A stretch of 64,000 nt of DNA from Archivesica marissinica (GCA_014843695.1 CM026395.1:44006396-44070395), one strand, 5' to 3'. Shown: positions 46,266-57,313, numbered from the stretch's first letter. A program made the numbers and translations. Notes: a model not told the origin generated them from the letters alone.

Positions 46266-47070
46266 CTTGTAGAAATCGGCAGAATATGTGTAATACTCGT
46301 ATGTTCAAGAGATTATAATTATAATATTATACATGTACTCATAGCATTCACTGTGATTATTATGTAGCATCAATATCGGTAAACACACACTGACACAGAG
46401 AAATATTTAAAATATAACAGAAAACTTGCGAATAATACTGTAGATATATAATTAAATGAAGTATGAAGGTTACCATATAACGAACACATATAGTTTATTC
46501 ATATAAATACATACATATTATATACATACATATTTGATTAGGTCAACACATGAACTGAATTTTGAATTAGATTGCACAGATCACAACCATAGCGCACATT
46601 ATACATGTATAGAAATTATCAGTCTCAGTGATTACGCTACGGCTGATGAGGCACCTACATAACATGTAATCTATGTCCCTGGGCTGATCTGGATTATGTA
46701 GTTTGAATACTCATAACTATCAATTTTCTTTACAATCAATAATATACGTTTACTTAAATTGTCAGGGCCTCATTTTGACTAATTCTCAGCTCACAGAGTG
46801 ATCGTGCATATTAACCGTTAGAAAATACCTACATACGCCAAATTATACTGAATGTACTGCTACATTGTTGATACAAGCCACTAATCACATGGAACAGGTA
46901 GTAAAGTATAAATCTTTACAATTGGACGGGGTCAAACTGCAGGCCTTTAATCACCGTGTGTATTATACAATATACCATTATACTGATTGGGGACACTCGG
47001 ACTGATTGGATGTTTAGACAGCTGTCGACCATCTTATAAATGTCAAGCCTGATAGTTATATATCGATATA

Positions 47071-47336
47071 TACAGATGGATATGTAGTCCAGTGGTAACA
47101 TGCTGGACTGATAATCCAGGGATCGCAGGTTCGATCCCCCGTCTTTCAGATGGGACTTAAACCGAAGTCTCGTGTCGGTGCTTTACACCGTGCACGTAAA
47201 AGAACCAGAGGAGATTCTGGAATGGGTCTCTGTCTGTATCATGCACTATCCTCCAAAATCTAAAATAACTAATCTCTTCAGGAGGCGTCGCTCATATGGG
47301 CAACCGGTAGCGACGATAAATAAACGTAAAAATACA
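47071..47336 (+). mobile_element. tRNA-derived SINE-1 (plus strand)
   Basis: The head resembles a tRNA-Ile: A box TAGTCCAGTGG (47084-47094), anticodon stem-loop CTGGACTGATAATCCAG with GAT in the anticodon position, and B box GGTTCGATCCC (47129-47139). The body and tail match the copy at 44705-44971 and the fragment at 25596-25712. A 13-bp target duplication TATATATCGATAT flanks it (47057-47069 and 47337-47349). RNA polymerase III promoter elements look intact. Confidence 0.9.
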
Positions 47337-48050
47337 TATATATCGATATGTAGTTTATATTTTACATTTGTTTTAATTATTAGGAAATATAAGCAGAAAT
47401 ATTGCATCATTATACTGTTATAAGGATCATTCTCAGTAAATGTCTTAGTAGTTATATAAGTTTGTTCATATGTAAATTTATGTTTATTTACTTGTAATCC
47501 GTGTAGGTCGAGGGAAGCAAAATGTGTATATATATATACAACAGGACATTGATAGATACGTTGATGTTTTATACAAATAAATTACAGGTATTTCATCGTT
47601 CCCACTCTTTGTGCCACACAATATCTACGTACTATGATCATGACCATCCATCAGCAATAGTTACTGCTTTAATAGTTACTGACACCAATCTTATTATTTT
47701 TGTGTAGTACTAGTATAACATAAATAGTTACAATGTATTTTTCGACACCACTCCCTTCAGACAAATATTTCCGGCAAGTTCTAAATTTAATCTGGTTTAT
47801 CTAGCTATAGTCCTGGTTCAATCCATATAGTTCTATATATCATATAGCCATATTGTATTTGTTTGTCGGAGGTTTCGCGTTACTGGTCATGTGATCTTAG
47901 TGGCGGAGCGATAGGGCATTTCGCAACTGGTCCATCCCTGTACAGAGACAAAGCAGTCAACTTTCAGCAGTGCTGGAACTCGGGCGATATTTTAGGGTCG
48001 AACAAATCTTTAAAAATTGTGTTAACACGTAATTTTTATATCTGTAAATA

Positions 48051-48880
48051 CCGTATTTAGCTGTGTATAGTGCGCTACCGTGTATAGTGCACACCCACGA
48101 TCTGGCACGAAAATCGGCGGAAAAACTGAGTTCCTATGTATACTGCGCACGTGAAAACCGCAATTTTCCAAGTCAAAATTTAACATTTCTCAAAAATCGC
48201 TAAAAATTGTGCTCCGTGATTTTTACAACTTATATTAATCACTCGAGATATACCTCATCGAGTAACGGTAACGCACTCGGGCACACCTGCTCAAATTTCT
48301 CGACACGTTCTCAAACATCTCAACACGTTCTCAAACATGTCAGCAGATGCTCAAACTTCTCAACACGTGAAGCCTAACTAATTAACTGGGACCCATTGTG
48401 AAAGGTTTGTCGAAATTAATTATCGCTACAATCAATTGAAATACTGCAGCCAAAAAAGTTTTTTTTTTATGCAATGCATTGTACATTGTACGGCGAAGTA
48501 CGCGAAAAGTACGGGAAATATTACATACGATAAAACCACGTGATGTTATCAACTCGCCATTTTTTATGCATTTACCTTTTCAATTAAATTCATCAAAGTT
48601 TGCCAAAATAAACGAAATATATGCTAATTTTGTGGTCTTATTCATTTGATTTATTTATATAGACTATTGGCAACTGGTTTTAATAGCTAGTTTATAACGA
48701 TTGTCGAATGTAACAACTTATAGAATGACTGTGGGCCGTTCGGGTCGAATTTCAGTTTTTTCACGAAATTTTGGTCCGGGAAAAAATGTCCTGATGTCTG
48801 TACTGGTGTATAATGCGCAGTAGATAAAATGGATGAGGATTTCAGTAAGAAATGTGCGCACTATACACAGCTAAATACAG
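48051..48880. mobile_element. 830-bp MITE with TA target duplication inside the DIRS-C terminal repeat
   Basis: Ends CCGTATTTAGCTGTGTATAG and the complement of CTATACACAGCTAAATACAG, giving about 25 bp of inverted terminal repeat with one mismatch. Comparison with copy B at 18537-18540 shows the empty site TATA, so a TA dinucleotide was duplicated. This fits the Tc1/mariner-like superfamily. There is no coding sequence inside. A short imperfect repeat of CTCAAACNTCTCAACACG is at 48290-48368. Confidence 0.85.
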
Positions 48881-49127
48881 TATACAAACCAGATATCGCC
48901 ATAACCAGTGCTAGCAACTCGCTTGCCCAACAGATATACCGAAAATTTGCTAAATGCCCCATACTGATCGATAACAATACGTTTCCGTAACAAGGCCGCC
49001 ATTGATAAACATCATGTGACCGGAACTATAAGCAAGCGCTTGTCGGACCAAGATCACTTCCTCTTTTCGAGGGTCATGTCTAATACATGGACATAGCGGC
49101 CTAGTGGGGTGGGAATTTAGTTTATGG

Positions 49128-49226
49128 CGATATCTGGTTTGTATATTTACAGATATAAAAATTACGTGTTAACACAATTTTTAAAGATCTGTTACATATC
49201 AACCAGATATCGCCATAACCAGTGCT
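49128..49226. repeat. DIRS-C internal complementary region
   Basis: Uninterrupted version of the copy B region: complement of the outer 3' edge up to 49185, then from 49186 a 41-bp match to the outer 5' edge at 54780-54820. Confidence 0.75.
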
Positions 49227-49558
49227 GACTATAACTGAATGAGGTGGGACGAAATACGGACAAGAACGAACCTACATAGCTGAAGCATGATATAGGAACT
49301 ATAACTCACCCGCTAAACGTCAGCTAACGGTCGTCAACAGGGCTTATTAGCGTGACGACTGGTCAATTAACGTACTTCCAGTTAACCAGACGGTACAAGA
49401 AGCCAGAACATTACCGAGGACGTAAGTCCCTTGGCACAGCCAAAAACGTTTGTAAGCAAAACGTACGACCGAACGGCGAACGTGAATACATACAATAAGC
49501 TGAAGCACATAATGTTAGGCTACATAACGAATTAACGGTTAAAATAGAGAACACGCAC

Positions 49559-50797
49559 CTAATCGGACGAAACTGAACGAGAGGTGATAACAGACTGGGC
49601 AGCCACTATGGGACCCAAGGCAAACAAACCACGTGCATGTGGCAGTGTGTTCCGTAAATAAAACCGTATAAACGAGCTCTCTGAACTCCAATAACCTGCC
49701 CTTAAAACCTTCTCTAAGGGGTCATTATTGAGCCATGCCCATGACGTAGACAGAGCCCTAACTTCATGGGCATTGACATGGTCAGGACATGATTCCTGCT
49801 CCCCGGAGAGACTGTAGGCGAACTTAATCGTCTCTACAATCCAACGGGAAATAGTAGACGCCGACACCTCCTTTGTCCAGTTATGACGAAAGGAGATGAA
49901 TAGTCTATGGCGACCCTTCCGTATGTGAGACACCCTCATAAGATATGCTTTGAGGGCTCTGACAGGACAAAGCTGAACGGCACTGTCGTCAGTATCACGG
50001 GGAAGGGCTTGTATAGTAATACTGGAGTGAGCCACAGACGGAAGTTGATTCTTAGCAAGAAACCCCGGATAGGTATGCAGCTCAACAGCCGACTCGTCGT
50101 GTGTGAAATTAACACATGCTTCGTCGGCTGATAAAGCGTGAATCTCACTCCGCCTGCGACCAGACGCTAAGGCAATAAGAAATACTGTCTTAAAAGTCAG
50201 AAACTTTAACGAACAAGAAGTTAAAGTTTCAAAGGGAGGTTTGGACAAGACACCCAGAACCAATGGAAGATTCCATTTCGGAACTGGAGAAGAAACCTTA
50301 GGTTTCTCCAGTTCCAAACTCCTCATGACATTAGATATTACAGGCTGGTTACTGTAGTTAATGTCCGAGAAATGCCTAAGCGTAGTAGCAATAGCCGACT
50401 TATAGCCTTTAATTGCTACTGGCGTAAGATTCCTCACCTCAAATAAATATATGAGAAATTCAGCAAGTAAGTTTACTGAAGGACTGAAGGGATCCACTTG
50501 CCGTCCGACACACCAATCCAGCCACACTTTCCACCTATACCCATAAACTGAGTTGGTGGAGGTGCGTTTGGATGAACAGACTCGCTTGGCAACCTGTTCA
50601 GAAAAGCCCTTCTCTTGCAAGCATCGTTGCATAGAACGAATGCGTGCAGATGGAGCATGGCCGGATTGGCATGGTACAACCGAGACCGAGGTTGACACAA
50701 TAGGTCGCTCCTGTGTGGAAGATAGATGGGGATTTCCACCAGAAGTGACAACAGAAGACTGAACCACGGCTGGCCCGGCCAAAGTGGAGCAATTAAT
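49559..50797 (-). CDS. DIRS-C tyrosine recombinase
   Basis: C-terminal part of a 965-codon frame. Only this part has recombinase character, and the rest is the overlapping RT-RNase H region read out of frame. The domain starts near KRVCSSKRTSTNSVYGYRWK (about 50600) and includes ALASGRRRSEIHAL (Arg), AHEVRALSTSWAW (H-x-x-R), RAGYW and FIRFYLRNTLP (Tyr nucleophile). All catalytic positions are present, in contrast to copies A and B. The enzyme would integrate circular DNA without target duplication. The exact start is uncertain. Confidence 0.75.
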   Translation of the reverse strand: MNCSTLAGPAVVQSSVVTSGGNPHLSSTQERPIVSTSVSVVPCQSGHAPSARIRSMQRCLQEKGFSEQVAKRVCSSKRTSTNSVYGYRWKVWLDWCVGRQVDPFSPSVNLLAEFLIYLFEVRNLTPVAIKGYKSAIATTLRHFSDINYSNQPVISNVMRSLELEKPKVSSPVPKWNLPLVLGVLSKPPFETLTSCSLKFLTFKTVFLIALASGRRRSEIHALSADEACVNFTHDESAVELHTYPGFLAKNQLPSVAHSSITIQALPRDTDDSAVQLCPVRALKAYLMRVSHIRKGRHRLFISFRHNWTKEVSASTISRWIVETIKFAYSLSGEQESCPDHVNAHEVRALSTSWAWLNNDPLEKVLRAGYWSSESSFIRFYLRNTLPHARGLFALGPIVAAQSVITSRSVSSD

Positions 50798-52626
50798 AAC
50801 ACCAGACACAACTCCGTGTTGATCTTGAGTATCACCCGAGACAGCAACGGAAAAGGGGGGAATGCGTAAGCGTGCATGCCCTCCCAAGTCATGCTCAAGG
50901 AGTCTACCCCCAGAGCCAACGAGTCGGGAACTGGGGAGACGTACGTCGGAAGCTGGTGGTTCAACCTGGTGGCGAACAGGTCGACATGCGGTGTTCCCAA
51001 GCAACTGAAAACGTGTTTGAGAACGCCCGCATGCAGAGTCCATTCCGTATGCACTATCCCACCCTGGCGCGAGAGACTGTCTGCGAGAATGTTCAGTTTC
51101 CCCGGAAGGAAACGAGCTCTCAGTGTGACAGAGTGATTGGCACACCAGGTCAAGATCTTGATCGTCAGAAGACAAAGTTTCCTGGACCGTGATCCCCCCT
51201 CCTTGTTCACATATGACGCCACTGTGGTATTGTCCATTGCTACAAGCACACATCGGCCTTCTACCATACTGACAAACTGTTTCAGCGCCAGAAACACTGC
51301 TCGTAGTTCGAGTGTATTGATATGGCAATGGCGCCAATACACCGACCATTTGCCGGATGCCACCTGGTCTTCCAGGTGGGCTCCCCAACCGATGAGGCTG
51401 GCATCCGTAAACAGATGGATGTCCGGAACTGGTGGATGGAGGGGAACCATGGAGTACAGAAACTCCCGATCCAGCCACTGAGAGACCGCAGACCGGAACC
51501 ATTGACCTAATGCAATTGTTCGGTCCCACGAATCGGACTCCTGTGACCACCGGGACTTGGTCTCCCATTGCAGGAGGCGTTTCCGTGCACGTCCCTGTGG
51601 CATAAGTCGTGCCAGAGACTCCATCTGACCTAGAAGGCCATGTAATGTCCGTGCTGAAGCAACATGTGCTTGTTGCATTGACATTATCGAACCTCGGATC
51701 TGTGCAATACGAGCCAAGGACGGCCCTATCAACCCCTGAGAGAGGTTGAACCGAGCTCCCAGGAACACAAATACCTGTGTCGGTTCCAGCTCTGACTTTT
51801 CCCAATTGGGAATGAACCCCATGCGAAGAGTATGTGACATGACTATTCGCATGTGGGTTGTAGCCAATTCCTTGGAGTTGGCAGGCTGAAGCCAATCGTC
51901 CAGGTAAGCGTGCAGCCGAATGCCCCGCAGATGAATAAAGCGGAGCATGGCCTTCACTACTCGAGTGAACACATAGGGAGCCGTACAAAGGCCGAATGGA
52001 AGAGCCCGAAACTGGTACACCACCCCTTGAAAAGCAAATCGAAGGTAGCGTCTGGACCTGGGGTGGATAGCTATATGGAAGTAGGCATCCTTCAGGTCCA
52101 AAGACGTGACCCAGTCTCCCTTGTTCAAAGATAGTCTGACTTTTTCTAAAGTCTCCATCTTGAAGTGTGGGGACAATATCGACCTGTTCAATTGGGAAAG
52201 GTCGATAATGGGTCGCCAACCTCCCTTCTTCTTGCGAACAAGAAATAGCCTGCTGAAAAAGCCTGATGGGTTGTGCCGATCGGTTACCCGTTCTATGGCT
52301 TGTTTCCGAAGCATGGCCTTTATCTCGAACTGGAGAACCCGAAGCTTCTCCAGGTTCAACGGGGTGGTTACCATATGACTCAGGGGTAGTCTTCGAAGTC
52401 TGGGACGGACACGAAACTGAATTCGATACCCACTCCGGATCACTGAACGTGTCCATGCATCCGAAGTTATTTTCTCCCAGGCCTTGGAGAAAAACCGAAG
52501 CCTTCCACCAGTGGGAATTTCCGGTTTTGGAATGGGCAACCTGATGCCATTGAGTATGGTCAAAGGTTGCACTGAGGCCTGGGAGACGGAGTGGGCATCC
52601 CTATCTCTGACTACCCTTCCGCCCAT
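50473..52626 (-). CDS. DIRS-C reverse transcriptase-RNase H
   Basis: One frame, with MGGRVVRDRDAHSV (about 52626) as the likely start and overlapping the Gag end. The frame is open further upstream to 52896, but there it duplicates Gag in another frame. RT: GGWRPIIDLSQLN, TSLDLKDAYFHIAIH, LPFGLCTAPYVF, HAYLDDWLQP (about 51900). RNase H: LFTDASLIGWG, INTLELRAVFLAL, AMDNTTVASYVNKEGG, ILADSLSRQGG, so all four acidic residues are in place. A post-RNase-H linker follows with VDLFATRLNHQLPTYV and LIAPLWPGQPWF. Frame and active-site residues look functional. Confidence 0.85.
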   Translation of the reverse strand: MGGRVVRDRDAHSVSQASVQPLTILNGIRLPIPKPEIPTGGRLRFFSKAWEKITSDAWTRSVIRSGYRIQFRVRPRLRRLPLSHMVTTPLNLEKLRVLQFEIKAMLRKQAIERVTDRHNPSGFFSRLFLVRKKKGGWRPIIDLSQLNRSILSPHFKMETLEKVRLSLNKGDWVTSLDLKDAYFHIAIHPRSRRYLRFAFQGVVYQFRALPFGLCTAPYVFTRVVKAMLRFIHLRGIRLHAYLDDWLQPANSKELATTHMRIVMSHTLRMGFIPNWEKSELEPTQVFVFLGARFNLSQGLIGPSLARIAQIRGSIMSMQQAHVASARTLHGLLGQMESLARLMPQGRARKRLLQWETKSRWSQESDSWDRTIALGQWFRSAVSQWLDREFLYSMVPLHPPVPDIHLFTDASLIGWGAHLEDQVASGKWSVYWRHCHINTLELRAVFLALKQFVSMVEGRCVLVAMDNTTVASYVNKEGGSRSRKLCLLTIKILTWCANHSVTLRARFLPGKLNILADSLSRQGGIVHTEWTLHAGVLKHVFSCLGTPHVDLFATRLNHQLPTYVSPVPDSLALGVDSLSMTWEGMHAYAFPPFPLLSRVILKINTELCLVLLIAPLWPGQPWFSLLLSLLVEIPIYLPHRSDLLCQPRSRLYHANPAMLHLHAFVLCNDACKRRAFLNRLPSESVHPNAPPPTQFMGIGGKCGWIGVSDGKWIPSVLQ

Positions 52627-53971
52627 GCTTCGCCTGGCTAGCCTTCCTTTTAAAAGTAGGCTTAGATACAGCCAGACTTGGCAAAGGAGGGACACTGCCC
52701 GTGGGCAGTGTGACGGACGATACCTTGGCCACAGGGTGAATAGAAGGATTAACCTTGGACTTAGACACCCTTGGCTTAGGTAACGGCGCAGCAGCTGCCC
52801 TCTGCAATGACTTGTGCGCAATGTCGTCCTTGTAAGACTGAACAGCGCCAAGTAATTGCGACCCAAATAGAGTGTGACACTCAATGGGCTGCACACGCAG
52901 GGAGGATTTGACCGACTCGTCTAAACAAGATTTAGACAAATACGCATCTCTCCTAGCGAGAGTGGGTCCAGCTGCAAGCCGGGTCAGTATCTCCAAGGTG
53001 TGGGACTGGGCAGTTGCCATCACCTGTAGATACTTAGTAATCTCTCGTTGCCTTTCCTCTGAAGGAGGCTCAGAGAGAGCAGACAAAACCCCGCACAGAA
53101 ACAGTTCTGAATGCGAGACTGTCTGAATCCCAGCTCGTGCCAATCGCTCCCATCCCTCAAGAGTCGAAAAGGTGACTACCTGAGAAGTAGGAAGAGAGCT
53201 AACCTGCTTCACTACTTCTCGGAAAGAAGGATTGATGGGAGGAGGCTCGATCACAAGCAGAGGTTCTTGGACCTCATACGAATGAGGTTGAAAAACCTTT
53301 GGTGATGGAAATTTCCCGACTGGTAAGGCTTTTGGGAGAAAAGGCAAGGCCTTGCCTTGCACTACACCCTCACCCTGAATTCTGGAAGTAAGATCTTCCA
53401 GACACGTCTGCACTCTCCTACACTGAGGGAGCGCTGACGCAGGTGGTGACGGCTGGTTGGCCTTGAAAAAGTCCAAGGCAGAGGCGCCAACTTTGACCCT
53501 TGGAATAGGCAAAGGAGGGCAGATGGTAGTGCCAAGCCGGTCTCGAAGCATACCAATGGCTTCGTCATAGGTGGGTGGAAGTTTGTTCTCGTCCACCTCA
53601 TCCACCTCGGAATCAATACCAATAGTCTCCCCAGGGTCGGGGTGAATGGTAATAGAATCCATCGTGCCGTGGTCTAGCATTGTCCCATGGTCAACTGTGG
53701 TAGCCATGGGGCCATGGCTAGCCATGGAGCCAAGGCTAGCCATGGAGCCCAAGGCCCCCTGGCTAGTCACATAGACCGATGGGCCATGGGTATCCCTAGC
53801 TTCCTGAGAAGCCAAGGGACCCAAGCCGAGCTTAACCGTGGGGTATGATTCTGACACCTCTATGTCGTAGGGATCAGGATCAGGGACCGTGGCGGAGACA
53901 ACAGAAGGTCTGGTATGCAAGACCTCTGATGTGTCACTGTTGGCATGAACCAACCCGATCAACTGAGACAA
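52601..53971 (-). CDS. DIRS-C Gag C-terminal part
   Basis: 456 codons, open. The N-terminal half is acidic and contains the repeat-like GSMASLGSMASHGPM and the motif LPPTYDEAI (PPxY, a ligand of WW-domain ubiquitin ligases in other capsid proteins). The middle has EGWERLARAGIQTVSHSELF and LTRLAAGPTLARRDAYLSKS, and the C-terminus is basic (KPTFKRKASQAKHGRKG). It overlaps the RT start by about 25 bp. In copy B the same region is frameshifted. A Gag role is inferred from position and composition. Confidence 0.65.
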   Translation of the reverse strand: MSQLIGLVHANSDTSEVLHTRPSVVSATVPDPDPYDIEVSESYPTVKLGLGPLASQEARDTHGPSVYVTSQGALGSMASLGSMASHGPMATTVDHGTMLDHGTMDSITIHPDPGETIGIDSEVDEVDENKLPPTYDEAIGMLRDRLGTTICPPLPIPRVKVGASALDFFKANQPSPPASALPQCRRVQTCLEDLTSRIQGEGVVQGKALPFLPKALPVGKFPSPKVFQPHSYEVQEPLLVIEPPPINPSFREVVKQVSSLPTSQVVTFSTLEGWERLARAGIQTVSHSELFLCGVLSALSEPPSEERQREITKYLQVMATAQSHTLEILTRLAAGPTLARRDAYLSKSCLDESVKSSLRVQPIECHTLFGSQLLGAVQSYKDDIAHKSLQRAAAAPLPKPRVSKSKVNPSIHPVAKVSSVTLPTGSVPPLPSLAVSKPTFKRKASQAKHGRKGSQR

Positions 53972-54027
53972 AGTCGTCAGTTGATCACTGTTCAGCCCGC
54001 GCAGATCTGGAACTCTTCTATCCTTGT

Positions 54028-54421
54028 CTACAGCCGAAAACCCTGAAAAGGGAGTGCTATAGACGGTGAAGACGTATGTCCTCTAGGATAGTGAGTCCTA
54101 GACCTGCTGCGAGATCTAGAACGGCCAATAGAATGATCATGTCGATGCCTGTGGCGATACGACGAGTCATCCCTACGGCCATGTGTAGGTCGATGGCTTG
54201 ACCTATGGCGTCTATCACGCCCGTGAGAACGTGAACGACGACCATGGCTACGGTAGCTTCGCGATCTATGCCTCGACAAAGAACGCTTACTACCTGCACT
54301 AGGGGAGCGACTGAAACCACCACTATGGCTCCCGGAAGAGTCACTGTACAGACCATCCCAATTAGGGAGGAACTTAGCACACCCCCGGTCCCCGGTACCA
54401 GGGCACTTCCTGGAAAGAGAT
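54028..54421 (-). pseudogene. DIRS-C Gag N-terminal part, zinc cluster deleted
   Basis: Corresponds to the copy B Gag start, but the first Met is changed (ISLSRKCPG). The segment from NWDG to SDSSGSHSGG is missing, removing the CRDCRSC...CEVC zinc-binding cluster present in copy B (about 370 bp). The RS-rich part follows. Upstream, the frame runs on into the 5' leader to 54537, which is not expected to be coding. Confidence 0.6.
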
Positions 54422-54621
54422 ATGGTGGCCACAACCACAAGGAGTATGCAATACAACGAACAACAATACAACACAAATAATGCACGGTCGTAAGTAATAC
54501 TAGACAAAGAGTGAATAATAATAATAATAATTAGCAATTCAGTAACCGTTAGGCAAGAGAACCTTCAGTAACGTATACAAACTTCCCAGACGTGAAACAC
54601 GTGTTGTTCATACAATGTACC

Positions 54622-54820
54622 GAAGAAAAGAGGAAGCGATCTTGGTCCGACAAGCGCTTGCTTGTAGTTCCGGTCACATGATGTTATCAATGGCGGCCTT
54701 GTTACGGAAACGTATTGTTATCGATCAGTATGGGGCTTTTAGCAAATTTTCGGTATATCTGTTGGGCAAGCGAGTTGCTAGCACTGGTTATGGCGATATC
54801 TGGTTGATATGTAACAGATC
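54622..54820. repeat. DIRS-C 5' inverted terminal repeat
   Basis: Reverse complement of 48886-49070 at the 3' end. The outermost 41 bp equal those of copy B. Confidence 0.75.
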
Positions 54821-55658
54821 TTCCAATTGGCTCAAATACATGGAACCATTCATACCAGATAAAACTTTAGACAAGCAGTTTTTTATTTGGAAATGTGTCC
54901 CTGAAAACAAGTTTAGAGTTTTAAAGAATGCTGAACAACTTTAATTCCACATTTATTTAATGTCTCAATTGAAATCAAGGAAAACACGAAAGTACACCGC
55001 AAACAAGTGTTCGACAGTTTTAATTAAACTTGATAACCCAAAACACAACCATCAATCTTATTTTTAAATGATAAGCTTCCTGCAACCACTTACAAATTGT
55101 TAAAGATTTCAATGTCATATTAGTAAGAGCCACCAATATCACATATCAAAGGCACATATCAGTACATCCAACCGAAGCATCTTTTCTAATGGTTATTATG
55201 TCCAATTGTGAATCCAATATGTTAAATGAATATATATTAAATAATTTATGGTTATTTGTTTGTAACATGGCTAAATTTGAATTGTCCTAGAAGGTTAAAT
55301 ATAAGCAGGGTCAATTTCTCACAACTCTGCAAATGACATATGACTAACATTATGACTAGCTGATATTACTACTAGTAACTCTAAAGATAAAATCAGTTTG
55401 ATGACATTTTAACAGTAAATAAAACTTCAAAAGTTCAACAGATTATGTCAAAGTATGATCTTCTTAGAACGTAAAACATTTAGCACAAAAACATCACTTC
55501 TGACAAAAACAGTCAACCCAGTACTCATGTCTAGCACTCACTTCATAACTTTATCTCAGTATAAATATTAGCTTGATAGTTGCTGTTACCGTGCATTCCA
55601 GATAATATTTAGACAATCAGTTAAACAGTGAAGTCAAACTTGAATTGTGTCAAATGTT
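54821..55658. other. Non-coding stretch in intron 2
   Basis: AT-rich. No repeat, RNA gene or open frame of interest seen. Confidence 0.45.
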
Positions 55659-56151
55659 TCATGGCACGTGAAGCAGATTGTCATAAAAGCCGTGATAATC
55701 CTTAGGTATCACCGACTTAAGTTGCATCAAGTGCTGATACTTTGTCTTCTTGATGGGAATGCTACCTGTGTATATGTTACCGGGTGTGTCCAAGGTCGAT
55801 AACTCACAAGTACTACTTCTCCTTGTGGGTTTGGGCTGCGGGATATCCAAGAATTCGACGTCACTGTAATTAATCTTGTACTGTATCCTGCCTTCTGGCA
55901 AATACTTCAGCACTCTCAGATCAGTGACAACGGGGGAACCCGGTAGATTTCCAGTGCGTATTGATGCGTAATAATTCAGTGACTCATAATCTTTGAACTA
56001 TGATCTACATACGACACTGTGTACGGATGTTTTGTGCAGGCTTCTTCTATCTTATCCACATACATTTGAGAAACATAGATCGGCTGCTTCTTTATCTTAC
56101 GTTCAATGACAGAGTGGACCGAATCACATTCCATTTGGGTATGTCCCCTTT

Positions 56152-57313
56152 GGTGGGCGGACGTTTCGGACTTGGATCTTTCGGACTAGGATGTTTCGGC
56201 CTAGGATGTTCCGGACTAGGATGTTTCGGCCGGCCCTTTTTTCAGGATAGGACGTTTCGGCCAAATCAGATTTCTACAGTCAGACCCGGACATTGTTAAT
56301 TCGGAAGACAATCCGGACACATGTTCTTGGGAATGGATCTTTTTAGTGTTATTTGTACCTCTTAATCTGGATGTCTCGGTTTCCGAATCCGGACAGGCCA
56401 CGCTCAGAGTCCGGCTGATAACAGTTAAGGTTTTTGATTGTGAGGCTCAAAGCCACACCTTTCCCTCTCAAAGCCACACCTTTCCCTATCTGAGCTCAGC
56501 TTGGTCTTTTTATGGTGCTAGCTCAAAGCCACACCTTTCCCTCTCTGACTGTACATTAATATTTTAGAATACCATTAAATTGAACATGGTTTTATTGAAT
56601 TTATTTATGTTTTATACTGTTTAATTAAACATTGTTTTATTGAATTGATTTTAAATAAATAAAAACTTTAGAGACAACTTCACAGGACCACTTCATAGGT
56701 GAAGGTTTTGTGAAGGAATCTGTGTGAGGATAGAGTGGCTGGACGTAAATCTGTCCCAGAACTTCTTCGTGGTGTAAGCCACAACCTGAGAGGGGGCCAG
56801 CCCAATGTGTAAATCATTTCCGAGGATTATATACCTGATGCTTGTTAGTTGTTAAAATCATCAAAAGCATATTCATTCAATTCAATGTAAGTCATGTGAA
56901 GTTGTCTCCAAAGTATTTTAAAATTTACGTCTCACTCACCCAAAACGACATGTTCAATTAAACATAATTATTATATGAGGCAAAAAATGAATTCAATAAA
57001 ACCATGTTATACACCTGATGATTGTTGCATGTTATATTCAATTCCATGGTATAACATCATTGTGGTCCAAAGTTTAAAAAAAAATTAAGTCTCACAAAAG
57101 ACATAAAATATAATCAATAAAACCATATTCAATTTAATGGTATAAGTCATTTTCAGATTAAACCCATCAAAATATTAATGTATAACCCATATAAACTGAT
57201 TTGGCCGAAACGTCCTATCCTGAAAAAAGGGCCGGCCGAAACGTCCTATTCCGGAACGTCCTAGGCCGAAACAGCCTAGGCCGAAAGATCCATGTCCGAA
57301 ACGTCCTACATTC
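56152..57313. mobile_element. Foldback element with GGACGTTTCGG arms and 9-bp target duplication
   Basis: The left arm (56158-56273) has about seven copies of a roughly 17-bp motif such as GGATGTTTCGGCCTA. The right arm (57196-57305) has the complement. Both carry GGCCGGCCC next to a TTTTTTCAGGATAGGACG segment. The centre (56274-57195) is non-coding, except for a 22-bp triplicate CAAAGCCACACCTTTCCCTC at about 56449-56545. Flanked by GTCCCCTTT at 56143-56151 and 57314-57322, a 9-bp duplication. Removing the element restores the frame of the DUF7869-like gene. Confidence 0.75.

Larger units (their letters stand above)
48006..54820 (-). mobile_element. DIRS retrotransposon, copy C
   Basis: Same family as copy B and in the same orientation. 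On the minus strand: 5' inverted terminal repeat (54820-54622), partial Gag, Gag C-terminus, intact RT-RNase H, tyrosine recombinase with all catalytic residues, ICR (49128-49226), 3' terminal repeat (48006-49070) enlarged by an 830-bp MITE. It lies in intron 2 of the LRR gene, antisense to it. Confidence 0.85.

Noticed and set aside
47071..47150. Functional tRNA-Ile gene
   Set aside because: Has A and B boxes and an anticodon stem, but is followed by a SINE body and flanked by a target duplication. The acceptor stem is not well paired.
50860..52456. Upstream two-thirds of the 965-codon frame of DIRS copy C
   Set aside because: It lies over the RT-RNase H in another frame and has low-complexity S/G/R-rich composition with no motif. 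The same frame in copy B is open too, because of base composition, so it is treated as a shadow.
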